Shown here one piece after another: positions 34,968 to 43,778 of a stretch of DNA of 64,000 nt; position 1 is the stretch's first letter, and each line of letters begins with the position of its first letter. Source of the DNA: JANWXR01 sp964608265 (GTDB lineage Bacteria > Chloroflexota > Anaerolineae > Anaerolineales > UBA6663). The notes beneath the pieces are model-generated. The model ran no database searches and was not told the DNA's origin. It worked only from the letters and a program-made list of their open reading frames with translations. The stretch spans positions 28,016 through 92,015 of the forward strand of contig CAZSNP010000008.1 in the NCBI GenBank assembly GCA_964608265.1, given 5' to 3'. The translations under genes were made by a program, and so were the position numbers.

Positions 34968-36007
34968 ACCTCACCCCCCGCCGCGCTCTCCACGCCGCCA
35001 ATTGCGCGGCGTGGAGAGGGGGAGCCGTTCAGCCAACACGCGGTGAGCATCGCCAGCGGATAGAGCGCCTCGACCCAGATGGCCCGCACGCCGAACGCGG
35101 CGCGCAGCAGCGGCAGCCAGGCGAGGGCGAAGACGACGAGCAACCCCACCCGCCCGCGAATCTGTGCCAGCGCCGGTGTGAGCAAAACGTAGTGGGCGCT
35201 GAGGGCATACGGCGTCACCGCCAGCGCGGTGGCCAGCCCCAGGCCGAAGGTCGGCGCCTCCACGCCGCGCTGTTGCACCCGCCACCACAGCCCGCCGAGC
35301 GCCGCCGCGCACAACAGCGCGATCACCGGCCACGGCACGCCCAACGCCCCCGCCGCGTTCCACACGGTCGAGATGGGGTTGGCGCTGGGCGGGTCGGCGC
35401 GGGTGTGGGCGAGGTAGCGCAGCGGCCAATCGGCCCCGAACACGACGAAAGATGCGGCCAGCGAGAGCAGCGGCCAGCTCAGCGCGCTCAGCCATTCGCG
35501 CCGCCGCCAGCCGCGCATCGCCCACACCAGCAGCAGCGCGGGCACGATGGCGTTCACCGGCTTCATCATCATCAGCCACAGCCCGATCGAAAGCATCTGC
35601 GGCCAACGCCTCTGCACGCCGAGCCAGCCGAGGGTCACGCCGAGCAACGTCAGCGCGTCGAACTGGCCGAGGAGCACGAGCGAGAAGGTGTGCAGGTTGA
35701 GGAGCGCCAGCCAGGTGCGCATGGCCCCGGCCTGAAAGCTCGCCGCCGCATAAACGATGCTCGCCAGCGTCAGCGCCGTCCACAAGCCGGCGGCCAGCGG
35801 CGCGGGCAACACCGCCAGCGGCGCGAAGAGCGCCAGCGACCACGGCAGGTAGAAGAAGCCCGGGCTGCCCGCATCGTACAGCCGGCTGCGGCCCTCCATC
35901 CAATTGCGGGCGGCATTGAGAAACAAATGCAGGTCAATGGCCGCCGGCCACTGCCACACCATCAGCGCGCAGACGACCAGGCCAACGCCGAGCAGCAGCG
36001 GGCGCAT
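34964..36007 (-). CDS. GT87-like (DUF2029) polytopic mannosyltransferase-type protein
   Basis: 347 residues, about nine membrane helices. The GT87 pattern is seen in DLHLFLNAARNWMEGRSRLYD and FFYLPWSLALFAPLA near the N-terminus, and MMMKPVNAIVPALLLVW in the middle. Mycobacterial GT87 enzymes add mannose from polyprenyl-phosphate-mannose; that is a guide only. The last ~20 residues (NGSPSPRRAIGGVESAAGG) are encoded by a palindromic repeat, so the gene has been extended or re-ended by it. The start ATG overlaps the preceding stop by one base (TGATG). Confidence 0.78.
   Translation of the reverse strand: MRPLLLGVGLVVCALMVWQWPAAIDLHLFLNAARNWMEGRSRLYDAGSPGFFYLPWSLALFAPLAVLPAPLAAGLWTALTLASIVYAAASFQAGAMRTWLALLNLHTFSLVLLGQFDALTLLGVTLGWLGVQRRWPQMLSIGLWLMMMKPVNAIVPALLLVWAMRGWRRREWLSALSWPLLSLAASFVVFGADWPLRYLAHTRADPPSANPISTVWNAAGALGVPWPVIALLCAAALGGLWWRVQQRGVEAPTFGLGLATALAVTPYALSAHYVLLTPALAQIRGRVGLLVVFALAWLPLLRAAFGVRAIWVEALYPLAMLTACWLNGSPSPRRAIGGVESAAGGEV
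34969..35027. repeat. Palindromic repeat forming the 3' end of a GT87-like gene
   Basis: Perfect 13-bp arms CTCTCCACGCCGC (34986-34998) and GCGGCGTGGAGAG (35006-35018) with a 7-nt loop, flanked by CCTCACCCCCC on one side and GGGGGAGC on the other. It encodes the final residues of the gene ending at 34964. Confidence 0.85.
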
Positions 36008-37536
36008 CACGGCTCGACTCGCTCGTACACCGCAGCGATCGCGTCGCGATAGGCCTCGCGCCACGCGTCGCTCTCGCGCAACCGGTCGCCGAGCAGCGAG
36101 TCCGCCTCGATCAGCACCAGCCGCACGCCGCGCTCACGCAACGCCTCCGCCCACCCCGGCCGGCCGAAGGCCACGCTCAGATACTCGCGCAGAAAAGCAT
36201 CGTCATACAAATCGGTGCGGCCATCAACATACACCGGGTACTCCGGCAGCGCCCACATCAAATAGGCGCCAAAGTTGTACGAGTTGAACAACGGCCCCGC
36301 CGGCCGCTCGTGCCGCACAAAGTCGGCCGCGGCCACGGGCACGGTCTTCGCAATCGCCGCCTCGTTCACCGCGGCGGGCAGCACGCTGATGATCTTGACG
36401 AGCGCGAGCAGCGTGAAGACCGCGAGCAGAATCCAGTTGAGGGCGATGCGGCCGGGCGCGGGGGAGGCCGGGTCCCGTTTGCGAACGTCGTCGAGCAGGT
36501 AAGCGGCGTGCCGCGTCAGCAGCGCGGGCGCCGTGAGGGCGAGCAGCGGCATGTTGCGCCCGGCGAGGAAGCCCAGGTACGCCGCCCCGCCCACGAGGGC
36601 CAGATCGGTCACATCCGCCGGCCGGCGCGAAAGCGCGACGGCGGCGAACGTCAGCAGCAGCAGCCACAGAAACGGTTGTTGTGAAAGCTCGTGGAAGTTC
36701 GGCGATTGCCACTCTTGAATGAACTCGCGCAGCGCGCCGATGGAGACGGTCTTGAGCGGATACAGCAGCCTCTCCGGCCCGGCCGGGTTGAGGGCGACGG
36801 CGAGGGCGCACAATATGGCGATGCCGATGAGCCAAGCGATGCGTTGCAGCGTGAAAGGTGAAACGTGACGGGTCACGAACCATGCCCACGCGATCTTCAG
36901 CACCTCACCCGCCAGCGTCAGCCCGATGAAAATGAAGCCGATGGCAAAGCCTCCGTGCGCATTGGCCCACAAGGCCATGAGCACGGGCAATGCCCACAGC
37001 CTCACCCCCCTCCCGGCCTCCCCCCTCTCCTGAGCCTGAACTTCGTGCTCAGGAGAGGAGGGAGGGGTGCCGAGGCGCCAGCGATACAAAATCAACCCGA
37101 ACGCAGCCGCCAGCAGCAGCGACACAATCTGTGGCCGGGCCGACCAGTAGATGCCGGAGACCGTCGCCGCGAGCACCAGCACAAAGGCGCGCAGCAGCGG
37201 ATGGCCGCTGCACGTCGGGTAGACCAGCGCGAACGTCAGCGTCACGCACGCGGCGGTGAACAAATTCAATCCCGCGTAGCCGAAATTGGCGAAGAGCCAA
37301 TACAACGGCGCCTGTACGAGCCAGCCGGGGATGCGCCACGGCTCGCCGGCCCGCGTCCACGAGAAGGGGTCGGTCTGCGGCACCGCGCCGTTCTCGACGA
37401 TCCATTGCCCGGTGCGCAGATGCCACCACGTATCGGTGTCGGCGCTGACCCGCGCCGCCATGGCGAAGATGGCGAGGAACGTCAGCGCCACGACGAGACG
37501 AGGCAATGTCAGAGTCGGGAGCGCAATGCGTTTCAT
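36007..37536 (-). CDS. Polytopic GT-C-like membrane protein with repeat-encoded insert
   Basis: 509 residues, about eleven membrane helices. SADTDTWWHLRTGQWIVENG follows the first helix and holds the acidic residues expected in the first external loop; GRPGWAEALRERGVRLVLIEA near the C-terminus is a small soluble domain. Residues about 156-178 (GTPPSSPEHEVQAQERG and what follows) are Pro/Glu/Gln-rich, unlike the rest, and are encoded by a palindromic repeat. ATG 37536 lies 10 nt after the neighbouring gene. Function inferred from fold only. Confidence 0.75.
   Translation of the reverse strand: MKRIALPTLTLPRLVVALTFLAIFAMAARVSADTDTWWHLRTGQWIVENGAVPQTDPFSWTRAGEPWRIPGWLVQAPLYWLFANFGYAGLNLFTAACVTLTFALVYPTCSGHPLLRAFVLVLAATVSGIYWSARPQIVSLLLAAAFGLILYRWRLGTPPSSPEHEVQAQERGEAGRGVRLWALPVLMALWANAHGGFAIGFIFIGLTLAGEVLKIAWAWFVTRHVSPFTLQRIAWLIGIAILCALAVALNPAGPERLLYPLKTVSIGALREFIQEWQSPNFHELSQQPFLWLLLLTFAAVALSRRPADVTDLALVGGAAYLGFLAGRNMPLLALTAPALLTRHAAYLLDDVRKRDPASPAPGRIALNWILLAVFTLLALVKIISVLPAAVNEAAIAKTVPVAAADFVRHERPAGPLFNSYNFGAYLMWALPEYPVYVDGRTDLYDDAFLREYLSVAFGRPGWAEALRERGVRLVLIEADSLLGDRLRESDAWREAYRDAIAAVYERVEP
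37001..37071. repeat. In-frame palindromic repeat inside a GT-C gene
   Basis: Arms CTCTCCTGAGC (37025-37035) and GCTCAGGAGAG (37047-37057) with an 11-nt loop, flanked by CTCACCCCCC and GGAGGGGTG. The same repeat grammar is found in the intergenic elements at 3925-4396 and 59738-59790. The reading frame is kept through it. Confidence 0.85.
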
Positions 37537-37546
37537 CAGTCGCCCA

Positions 37547-38311
37547 TCACCGATGGGTCAGCAACCACCACGGGATCAGCCACGAGGCCGCGCACGCCGC
37601 CACGACCTCCCAGCGATACCGCGCCGAGAGCAGCGCCATAGCCGGCACCCACGATTGCACGTTGGCATACGGCGCAACCAACAGCGTCGCCAGCGCGGCC
37701 AAATCCTCGCGCCGGTCGCGCAACGCGGCCACGAGCACGCCCGCGCCCAGCGCCAGCGACCACGGAAAGCCGTTGGTCGTGTGCGCCCACGCCGAAGCCG
37801 TCAGCATCCCCCGCACCCAGTTTGGATAAAGATACGCGGACACAGCCGCGACCACCAGCAGCGGCAGAACCAGCCGCGCGACTTTTATCCACCCGCCCTC
37901 GCGCCAGGCCTGCATCGCCCAGACCAACCCCACGAAGACCGCCGCCTGCGGCTTGGCCGCCAACAGCAACAGGCCCACCGGCCCGCCGAGCGTGAGGCCC
38001 CACATGATCACGCCATCCACCTGCCCGTGCCAGAGCAGCGTCATCATCGGAAACGAGACCGCGAGCGGGACGGCGAGCCACAGCCTGCTCTTCCGGCCAC
38101 ACAGCGCCACCAGCCCGGTGATGGTGATGGCGGCCAGCACGATGACGCCCTGCAGCGGTGTGAGCAGCGCGAGCGGGGAGAGCAGCGCCAGCATCCACGG
38201 CGGGGTGACGAAGTGGGGCACGGCCGCATACGGGTCGCCGCCGCTCACAAACGCCATCAACGCCGGATAGGCGAAGACGATCCAGTCAAAACCGAGTTGG
38301 TCAAAATTCAT
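37547..38311 (-). CDS. Short GT87/DUF2029-like membrane protein
   Basis: 254 residues, about seven helices. VSGGDPYAAVPHFVTPPWM resembles the first external loop of GT87-type proteins and WHGQVDGVIMWGLTLGGP the central conserved part. It is shorter than the ~340-450 residues usual for the family, so it may be a reduced member or lack its N-terminal helix; the upstream DNA shows no extension of the frame. The neighbours are similar proteins on the same strand. Confidence 0.65.
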   Translation of the reverse strand: MNFDQLGFDWIVFAYPALMAFVSGGDPYAAVPHFVTPPWMLALLSPLALLTPLQGVIVLAAITITGLVALCGRKSRLWLAVPLAVSFPMMTLLWHGQVDGVIMWGLTLGGPVGLLLLAAKPQAAVFVGLVWAMQAWREGGWIKVARLVLPLLVVAAVSAYLYPNWVRGMLTASAWAHTTNGFPWSLALGAGVLVAALRDRREDLAALATLLVAPYANVQSWVPAMALLSARYRWEVVAACAASWLIPWWLLTHR

Positions 38312-38367
38312 CGTGAACTTTCAGGGCAAGGGCGCGTCGGTGGGCGAGGCGCGCAGCCTCGATGTCT

Positions 38368-39966
38368 TCAACGAAACGCGCTATCACCGAACAATTCCTC
38401 CGGCCTGACCACCCGCGACAAATCATAGAACACCGCGTACGGCCCGATCAACTGCTCGCGGAACGTCACGCCCTGCGCGGCGAACGCTGCCCGCAGCCGC
38501 TCGTTCAACGCCGGGTGCAGCGTGGTGATGTAGGCCACGCGGCCGGCGGTCTCGGTGGCGCGCGCGTACGGCAGATAGCGGTTGTCGGCCGGGTTGTAAC
38601 TCAAATCCAGTTTATACGGCAGCGCCGCCGAGTATTGAATCGCCTCGCGCGACAGGAACGCCAGCCGGAACGATACCCAATAATTGCTGTAGCCGCGTGT
38701 GAGTTGGTTGGCGACGAGGAAGTCCATCACCTCGGCGTCGTGCTCATTATCCCAGCGGGTGATGGGATCGAACTGCGTCGTGAGCCGGTCGGGTGACTGC
38801 GCGGCCCGCACGTTGCCAAAGACGTTCACCGACAGGAACACGAGCAGGCCCAATGCCCCCAGCGCCGGCCGGGCCGTGGCCAACGCCGAGGCCGCCGCCA
38901 GCAGCACGATGATGAACAGCGGCAGAAAGTAGCGACCGGTCGAATCGGTGCCGAAGCGGGTGCCGATGAGGAGGGCGGTCAGCGCCAGCGGCAGCAGCCA
39001 CAGCAGCCAGCGCACGCCGGGGGCCATCGCCGGTTGGCCGCGCCGGACGCCCCACAGGTGACAGGCCGCGACCAGCGTATACCCCATCACCATCACGAGC
39101 AGCATCGGCCAGGGAAGGTACTCCACGCTCCACGGCGGGCGCAATCCCAAAACGGCGGGCACGCCGAGGAACGCGAAGCCGAGGACGCGGTCAACGGGGC
39201 TGAGCACCCGCGTCGCGATCCCGCCCACCTCCACGCCGAGCAGGGTTTGCAGCCCTGACCATTCGTGGTTGAGGTTGTGCCACCACCACGGCGCGCTGCC
39301 CACGCCAAAGGCCAGCGCCGCTCCGAGGTAGTGCGGCCAGCGCTTCCGTTGAGAGCGCGCCAGCCCGATCAGGCCGACCGGCAGCAGAAAGACGCCGGCG
39401 AGGCCCAACGTCCAGAACGCCAGCCCGCCGATGAGGCCCACCGCGAGCCAGTGCCCGCGGCTGCGTTCGCGCCCGCCGTACGTCACTTCCCAACCCAGCC
39501 ACAAAATCAGATTGCCAAAGAGCAGGCTCTCGCCATAGCCGCCGAGCGAGGCGGTGGTGTACGTCGTCACCAGCACCGGCGGCAGCGCGGCCAGCCACAC
39601 GGCGTACACCGCTACGCGCGTGTCGGTGAACCAGCGCCGCGCCATAATCCACGCGCTGGCGATGAAGCCACCGTACAGCGCGATCTGCACGGCGCGCACC
39701 GCGAACACGCTCTCGCCCAACAAACGGAACGCCCCGGCGACGAGCCAGGCATCGAGGCTGCCCATATACGCCTGGCCGTAGAAGAAGATCGGGCGCTCGC
39801 CCTGCAAAATGTGGCGGGCCATCAGCGCCACCACCGCCTCATCGCTGTTGAACGGCACGGCCTGCGCCCACAGCAGCGCCAGGCGAAAGGCCACGTGGGC
39901 CGCGAGGGCCAGCGCCAACCAGGGCCATGCCTGCACGTTGCGGCTCGCCGCTATAATCGCGGCCAT
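38368..39966 (-). CDS. Polytopic GT39-like glycosyltransferase
   Basis: 532 residues with about eleven helices and a C-terminal soluble domain (from about 430; SYNPADNRYLPYARATETAG). The loop after the first helix reads FNSDEAVVALMARHIL then IFFYGQAYMGSLDAW, a signature of the dolichyl-phosphate-mannose-transferase-like (GT39/PMT_2) group. ATG 39966 shares its bases with the ATG of the divergent gene (CATG at 39964-39967). An alternative GTG lies ten codons inside. No ribosome site is visible, so a leaderless or near-leaderless mRNA is possible. Confidence 0.78.
   Translation of the reverse strand: MAAIIAASRNVQAWPWLALALAAHVAFRLALLWAQAVPFNSDEAVVALMARHILQGERPIFFYGQAYMGSLDAWLVAGAFRLLGESVFAVRAVQIALYGGFIASAWIMARRWFTDTRVAVYAVWLAALPPVLVTTYTTASLGGYGESLLFGNLILWLGWEVTYGGRERSRGHWLAVGLIGGLAFWTLGLAGVFLLPVGLIGLARSQRKRWPHYLGAALAFGVGSAPWWWHNLNHEWSGLQTLLGVEVGGIATRVLSPVDRVLGFAFLGVPAVLGLRPPWSVEYLPWPMLLVMVMGYTLVAACHLWGVRRGQPAMAPGVRWLLWLLPLALTALLIGTRFGTDSTGRYFLPLFIIVLLAAASALATARPALGALGLLVFLSVNVFGNVRAAQSPDRLTTQFDPITRWDNEHDAEVMDFLVANQLTRGYSNYWVSFRLAFLSREAIQYSAALPYKLDLSYNPADNRYLPYARATETAGRVAYITTLHPALNERLRAAFAAQGVTFREQLIGPYAVFYDLSRVVRPEELFGDSAFR
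39952..39957 (+). promoter_or_regulatory. TATAAT box of a leaderless gene
   Basis: A perfect TATAAT whose last base lies 7 nt before the ATG at 39965, putting the expected transcription start at the start codon itself. No clear -35. It lies within the 5' coding part of the divergent gene. Confidence 0.55.
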
Positions 39967-41509
39967 GTCGCGCCGCGTTTGGCCGTTGGTCGTTGCGCTC
40001 ATTGCCTTTGCTGCGCGCGTGCTCCCGTCGCCGCGCACGATTGACGACGCCTTCATCACTTTTCGTTACGCCCGCAACCTGCTCGACGGGCTGGGCTTTG
40101 TGTACAACTCCGGCGAGCGCGTGCTCGGCACCACCACGCCGCTGTACACCCTGCTCATGGCGGGCCTCGCCCTGGTCACCGGCTGGCGCGATTTTCCGTG
40201 GATCGGGCTGCTGACCAACGCGGCGGCGGATGCGGCCACCTGTGTGTTGCTGGTGCGCCTCGGCGAGCGATTGAGCGCGAGCCGCCTGGTGGGCCTGGGC
40301 GCTGCCGCGCTGTGGGCCGTCGCGCCGATGAGCGTGACGTTTGCCATCGGCGGGATGGAGACCTCGGTCTTCATTTCCCTCCTCACCCTCACGGCCGAGT
40401 TGTACCTCGCGGGCCGCGAGCGACCGGCGGCCTTCACCGCCGCGCTCTCGTTGCTCACCCGGCCCGATGGCATCATCTTCGTCGGGCCGTTGGTGGTTGA
40501 TTGGCTTTGGTCGCGGATTTCGCGCACACAACGCGCTCCTAAGGATGCGCTCGTTGCACGCACGCTAACATCCGCGCCGGGCGTCTTCAGCCTCACGCTT
40601 CTGCCCTGGGCCATCTTTGCCACGCTGTACTTCGGCTCACCCATCCCGCACTCGGTCACGGCCAAGGCCCAGGCGTACCTCATCGATCCGGGCAGCGCGC
40701 TGATTCGATTGCTGCAACATTACAGCACACCGTTCTTCGAACACGAACTCCTCGGCAACTTCTGGAATCTGGCCGGCGTGTTTGTCTATCTCTTCCTCGC
40801 GCTGGCCGGCGCGCTCACTGCGCTGCGGCGCGACCGGCGCGCCTGGCCGATGGCGCTGTACCCGTGGTTGTACTTCATCGTCTTCGCCCTCGCCAACCCG
40901 CTGCTTTTCCGCTGGTATCTTGCGCCGCCGTTGCCGTTCTACTTCCTTTTTATCCTCACCGGGATTGGGCGGCCGCGAGGCGGGCAGCCACAAGGGCTGC
41001 CCCTACGGGTTCGTTCCGCGCTGCCGCTGGCTCCGCTTGCGTTTTTTCTGTTCACGTCGCTGCGGGCCTGGACGCCCCGGCCCGACCACGGCCCGCAACA
41101 CCCGGCCCCGGTGATGGCCTGGCACGCGCTCGAACTGCTCTACGCCGAGGTGGGCCGCGACCTCGCGCCGAGGGTGACGGCGCAACAAACCGTCATCGCC
41201 GCCGGCGACATCGGCGCGCTGGGCTACTACTCCAACGCCCGCATCCTCGACACCGTCGGCCTGATCTCGCCGCAAACCGTGCGCTACTATCCGCTCGACC
41301 GGGCGCTGTACACGAGCATTGATTACGCCATCGCGCCGGGGTTGATCGTGGATGAGGCGCCCGATTTCGCCGTGTTCCTCGAAACCTACGGGCGCAACGG
41401 CTTGCTGCGCGACCAACGCTTCCTCTCGGCCTATACCCTCGTCGAAAAAATCCCGACCGCCATTTACGACAGCGATGGCCTGCTCATCTACGCGCGCGCC
41501 GGGCCATAA
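39965..41509 (+). CDS. Polytopic GT-C-like glycosyltransferase (paralog B)
   Basis: 514 residues, the only plus-strand gene of the island. D27-D28 in RTIDDAFITFRYARNLLDG and C-terminal DIGALGYYSNARILDTVGLI match the protein encoded at 27412-28851, so these paralogs sit near the two edges of the membrane-glycosyltransferase cluster. About ten helices lie between. Near residues 337-355, GGQPQGLPLRVR is encoded by a palindromic repeat, in frame. There is no ribosome site, but TATAAT is 7 nt upstream. The end overlaps the convergent YfhO-like gene by 26 bp. Confidence 0.78.
   Translation: MSRRVWPLVVALIAFAARVLPSPRTIDDAFITFRYARNLLDGLGFVYNSGERVLGTTTPLYTLLMAGLALVTGWRDFPWIGLLTNAAADAATCVLLVRLGERLSASRLVGLGAAALWAVAPMSVTFAIGGMETSVFISLLTLTAELYLAGRERPAAFTAALSLLTRPDGIIFVGPLVVDWLWSRISRTQRAPKDALVARTLTSAPGVFSLTLLPWAIFATLYFGSPIPHSVTAKAQAYLIDPGSALIRLLQHYSTPFFEHELLGNFWNLAGVFVYLFLALAGALTALRRDRRAWPMALYPWLYFIVFALANPLLFRWYLAPPLPFYFLFILTGIGRPRGGQPQGLPLRVRSALPLAPLAFFLFTSLRAWTPRPDHGPQHPAPVMAWHALELLYAEVGRDLAPRVTAQQTVIAAGDIGALGYYSNARILDTVGLISPQTVRYYPLDRALYTSIDYAIAPGLIVDEAPDFAVFLETYGRNGLLRDQRFLSAYTLVEKIPTAIYDSDGLLIYARAGP
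40982..41002. repeat. In-frame palindrome GGGCAGCC/GGCTGCCC
   Basis: 8-bp arms at 40982-40989 and 40995-41002 with a 5-nt loop, inside a coding sequence. The same core, in a slightly longer form, makes the terminator stem after the sigma factor gene at 54120-54142. Confidence 0.85.
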
Positions 41510-43718
41510 CGCTCCACACTCCTAACCCGCAGAGCGTGAGCAGGCTGATGGGCCAGCCCCATTGCCAGCCGCGCGGCGAATACTCAAGGTGGGCCGTGTG
41601 CTCTCCGGCGGGCACGTACACCCCGAGCAGCGCATGATTCACGCGATACACCGGCGCGGGGTCGCCGTCCAGCCTTGCCTGCCAGCCGGGCGCCCAGGCT
41701 ATGCTCACCACCAGCAATCCCGGCGCGGTGCGATCGAGGCTGATAGTCAGCGACTGCGGGTTGGCGGGGTGGAAGGAGTCGACCGGCCCCGAAGCGGCAG
41801 GTGTGCGCAACGGCTCGGGCAGCGGTTCGCTCAGCAACGCCGTGGTCGCCGGGTCAATGGTTGGCAATTGAGCGAGCACGTCGGCCTCGACGACCTGGCG
41901 CGCCTCGCCCACCACAAAGGCACGCGGCAGCCAGCGGGTGTTTTCATATAAGTCGGCAAAGCCGGGCACGGGCCGCCACTCGGCGCCCTCGGGCGGCTCG
42001 GCGCGCAGCAGCCATCGCGCGTTCAACACTCCAAGCAACCTGGCCGAAGGGTCAGTTGTGCGGATGGTGGCCCCGGCCAGTTCACCGCTCAGGCAGGGCG
42101 GCACGGCGGCGGCATAGCCCCGCAACCGGCAGCCCGAGGCCAGGGAGACAAGTTCCACCGAATGAGCGAGTTGAAACGACTGGACTCCCTGCACGGTCTC
42201 GATCCCACGCTCCGCCGCCAGGGCATACTGAAAGCGCGGCGTCTCGGCATACCATCGTTCGTGTCCACGTTCGGGGTCCGCCACGGCAAACGGCGGGAAG
42301 GGGCGCAGAAAAGTCTCCGCCGGTTGGAGGCTGGAGAGGAAGCGCCAATTGATCATCAGCAACGAGGCGGCCAGCAGCGCCAGCCCGCTCGCTTGCGCGC
42401 GCATCGCGCTGAGCCGGCCACGATCACGCGCCCACCCCACCACGCCGAGCGCCGCCAGCGCCACAAGTTCCGAAACGACCACGACCGAATCGACCACGGG
42501 CAGGATGAAGGTCGAGCCGAGGCCGATGAGCAACAGCAACGCCAGCCCGGCGAGGATGCGGCGCAACGCGGGAGGCGTTGCGATGGATTGCGCCAGCGTC
42601 TCCGCGCCGAGCGCGACGGCAACCGAAAGCGCCATACCGGCCAGCAACCACAGACGGGGCGCGGCGCGCAGCAAATTGAATCCGGGCAGCAGGTTGAAGG
42701 CCAGGCTGAACAAGCCACCGGCCGGGCCGAGCGCATACACCGCGCATACCGCAACCAGCGCCCCCATCGCCAGCGCCCACCGGCGACGCGCGCCGCACAG
42801 CGCCAGCAACGCGAGAGCCAGCGGCAACGCTCCGATGTACATCAACCATTCGGGGAATTGCTGCCGGAAGGGCAGAGCGAGGTTGAGCAGCACGGCGGGC
42901 GGAAGACTAAATCCACCAGCAGTTTCGAGGGTCAAACCCTGACGCGTGGTGTACGGCAACAACTCCAGCGCGGGGACCAGCACCACCGCCGCCAGCCCGG
43001 CCGTGAGCGCGCCGGCCAGCGCTAACGCGCCGAGCGGTTGCGCGACCGCGCGCGCCCGCCTCCGCTCGCGGCTGGCCCGCCACACGGCCGCCCCCAGCGC
43101 GTAGGCGATGGCGACCCACACCCCGTAGATGAAGTTCTGCACCAGACCGGTGAGTTGCCCATACAGCGACAGCGCGATCAGCGCCGCTCCGAACCAGCGC
43201 CCTTCGACAAAGGCCCGCTGCGCGCCGAGCAGCATCAGCGGCAGCAGCGCGGCGGCTCCCGTCAGGCCGACGTGGCCGCCGGCGACGTGCGCCATGAACT
43301 TGGGCCAGAACATGAACACCAGCGCACCGGCCAGCGCCGCCGGGTCGCTCAGCCGCAGGCCCAGGCGCAGGTACCGATGCGCGAGGATACCAGCCAGCGC
43401 CACATGCAGCAGTGACAACAGATTGAACGCCAGCGCCGGCGGGGCGATGAGCGCCAGCAAGCCGGGGGGATACATCCACAACGTGCCGACATCGCCGGCG
43501 AATGGCCGGCCGAGCAGGACGGAGCCGGACCACAGCGGCACATGCCCCTGCCGCAACGCCCGGGTGAAATCACCAAATTCCGGCCAGTGAGTGGTGATGA
43601 GGTCCGACCCGAAGCCGGAGGCCGGATAAATCAGCGCGCCGGGTTGAAGGAGCAGCGGTGCGAAATAGATGATGGCGAGGGCGACCAACACCAGCCGGGG
43701 CGCGCGCGGATGAGGCAT
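41484..43718 (-). CDS. YfhO-like large membrane protein
   Basis: 744 residues. About twelve membrane helices occupy the first ~480 residues, with GFGSDLITTHWPEFGDFTRAL and PLWSGSVLLGRPFAGD in the first loop. A soluble region follows, then a final helix preceded by IAWAPGWQARLDGDPAPVY and VPAGEHTAHLEYSPRGW. This layout is that of YfhO family proteins, GT-C-fold enzymes connected in Gram-positives with glycosylation of teichoic or lipoteichoic acids; the glycan here is unknown. TATAGT lies 9 nt before ATG 43718 and no ribosome site is present. Confidence 0.82.
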   Translation of the reverse strand: MPHPRAPRLVLVALAIIYFAPLLLQPGALIYPASGFGSDLITTHWPEFGDFTRALRQGHVPLWSGSVLLGRPFAGDVGTLWMYPPGLLALIAPPALAFNLLSLLHVALAGILAHRYLRLGLRLSDPAALAGALVFMFWPKFMAHVAGGHVGLTGAAALLPLMLLGAQRAFVEGRWFGAALIALSLYGQLTGLVQNFIYGVWVAIAYALGAAVWRASRERRRARAVAQPLGALALAGALTAGLAAVVLVPALELLPYTTRQGLTLETAGGFSLPPAVLLNLALPFRQQFPEWLMYIGALPLALALLALCGARRRWALAMGALVAVCAVYALGPAGGLFSLAFNLLPGFNLLRAAPRLWLLAGMALSVAVALGAETLAQSIATPPALRRILAGLALLLLIGLGSTFILPVVDSVVVVSELVALAALGVVGWARDRGRLSAMRAQASGLALLAASLLMINWRFLSSLQPAETFLRPFPPFAVADPERGHERWYAETPRFQYALAAERGIETVQGVQSFQLAHSVELVSLASGCRLRGYAAAVPPCLSGELAGATIRTTDPSARLLGVLNARWLLRAEPPEGAEWRPVPGFADLYENTRWLPRAFVVGEARQVVEADVLAQLPTIDPATTALLSEPLPEPLRTPAASGPVDSFHPANPQSLTISLDRTAPGLLVVSIAWAPGWQARLDGDPAPVYRVNHALLGVYVPAGEHTAHLEYSPRGWQWGWPISLLTLCGLGVWSVMARRARR

Positions 43719-43727
43719 GGCGGCGCG

Positions 43728-43733
43728 ACTATA
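43728..43733 (-). promoter_or_regulatory. TATAGT box 9 nt before the YfhO-like start
   Basis: Minus-strand TATAGT, placed so that transcription would begin two or three bases before the ATG at 43718. It separates this gene from the exopolysaccharide operon. Confidence 0.5.
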
Positions 43734-43778
43734 GCCGCAAAGCCGTTCGGGCGCACAGGGGGAAACGGTTGGCCGGGC

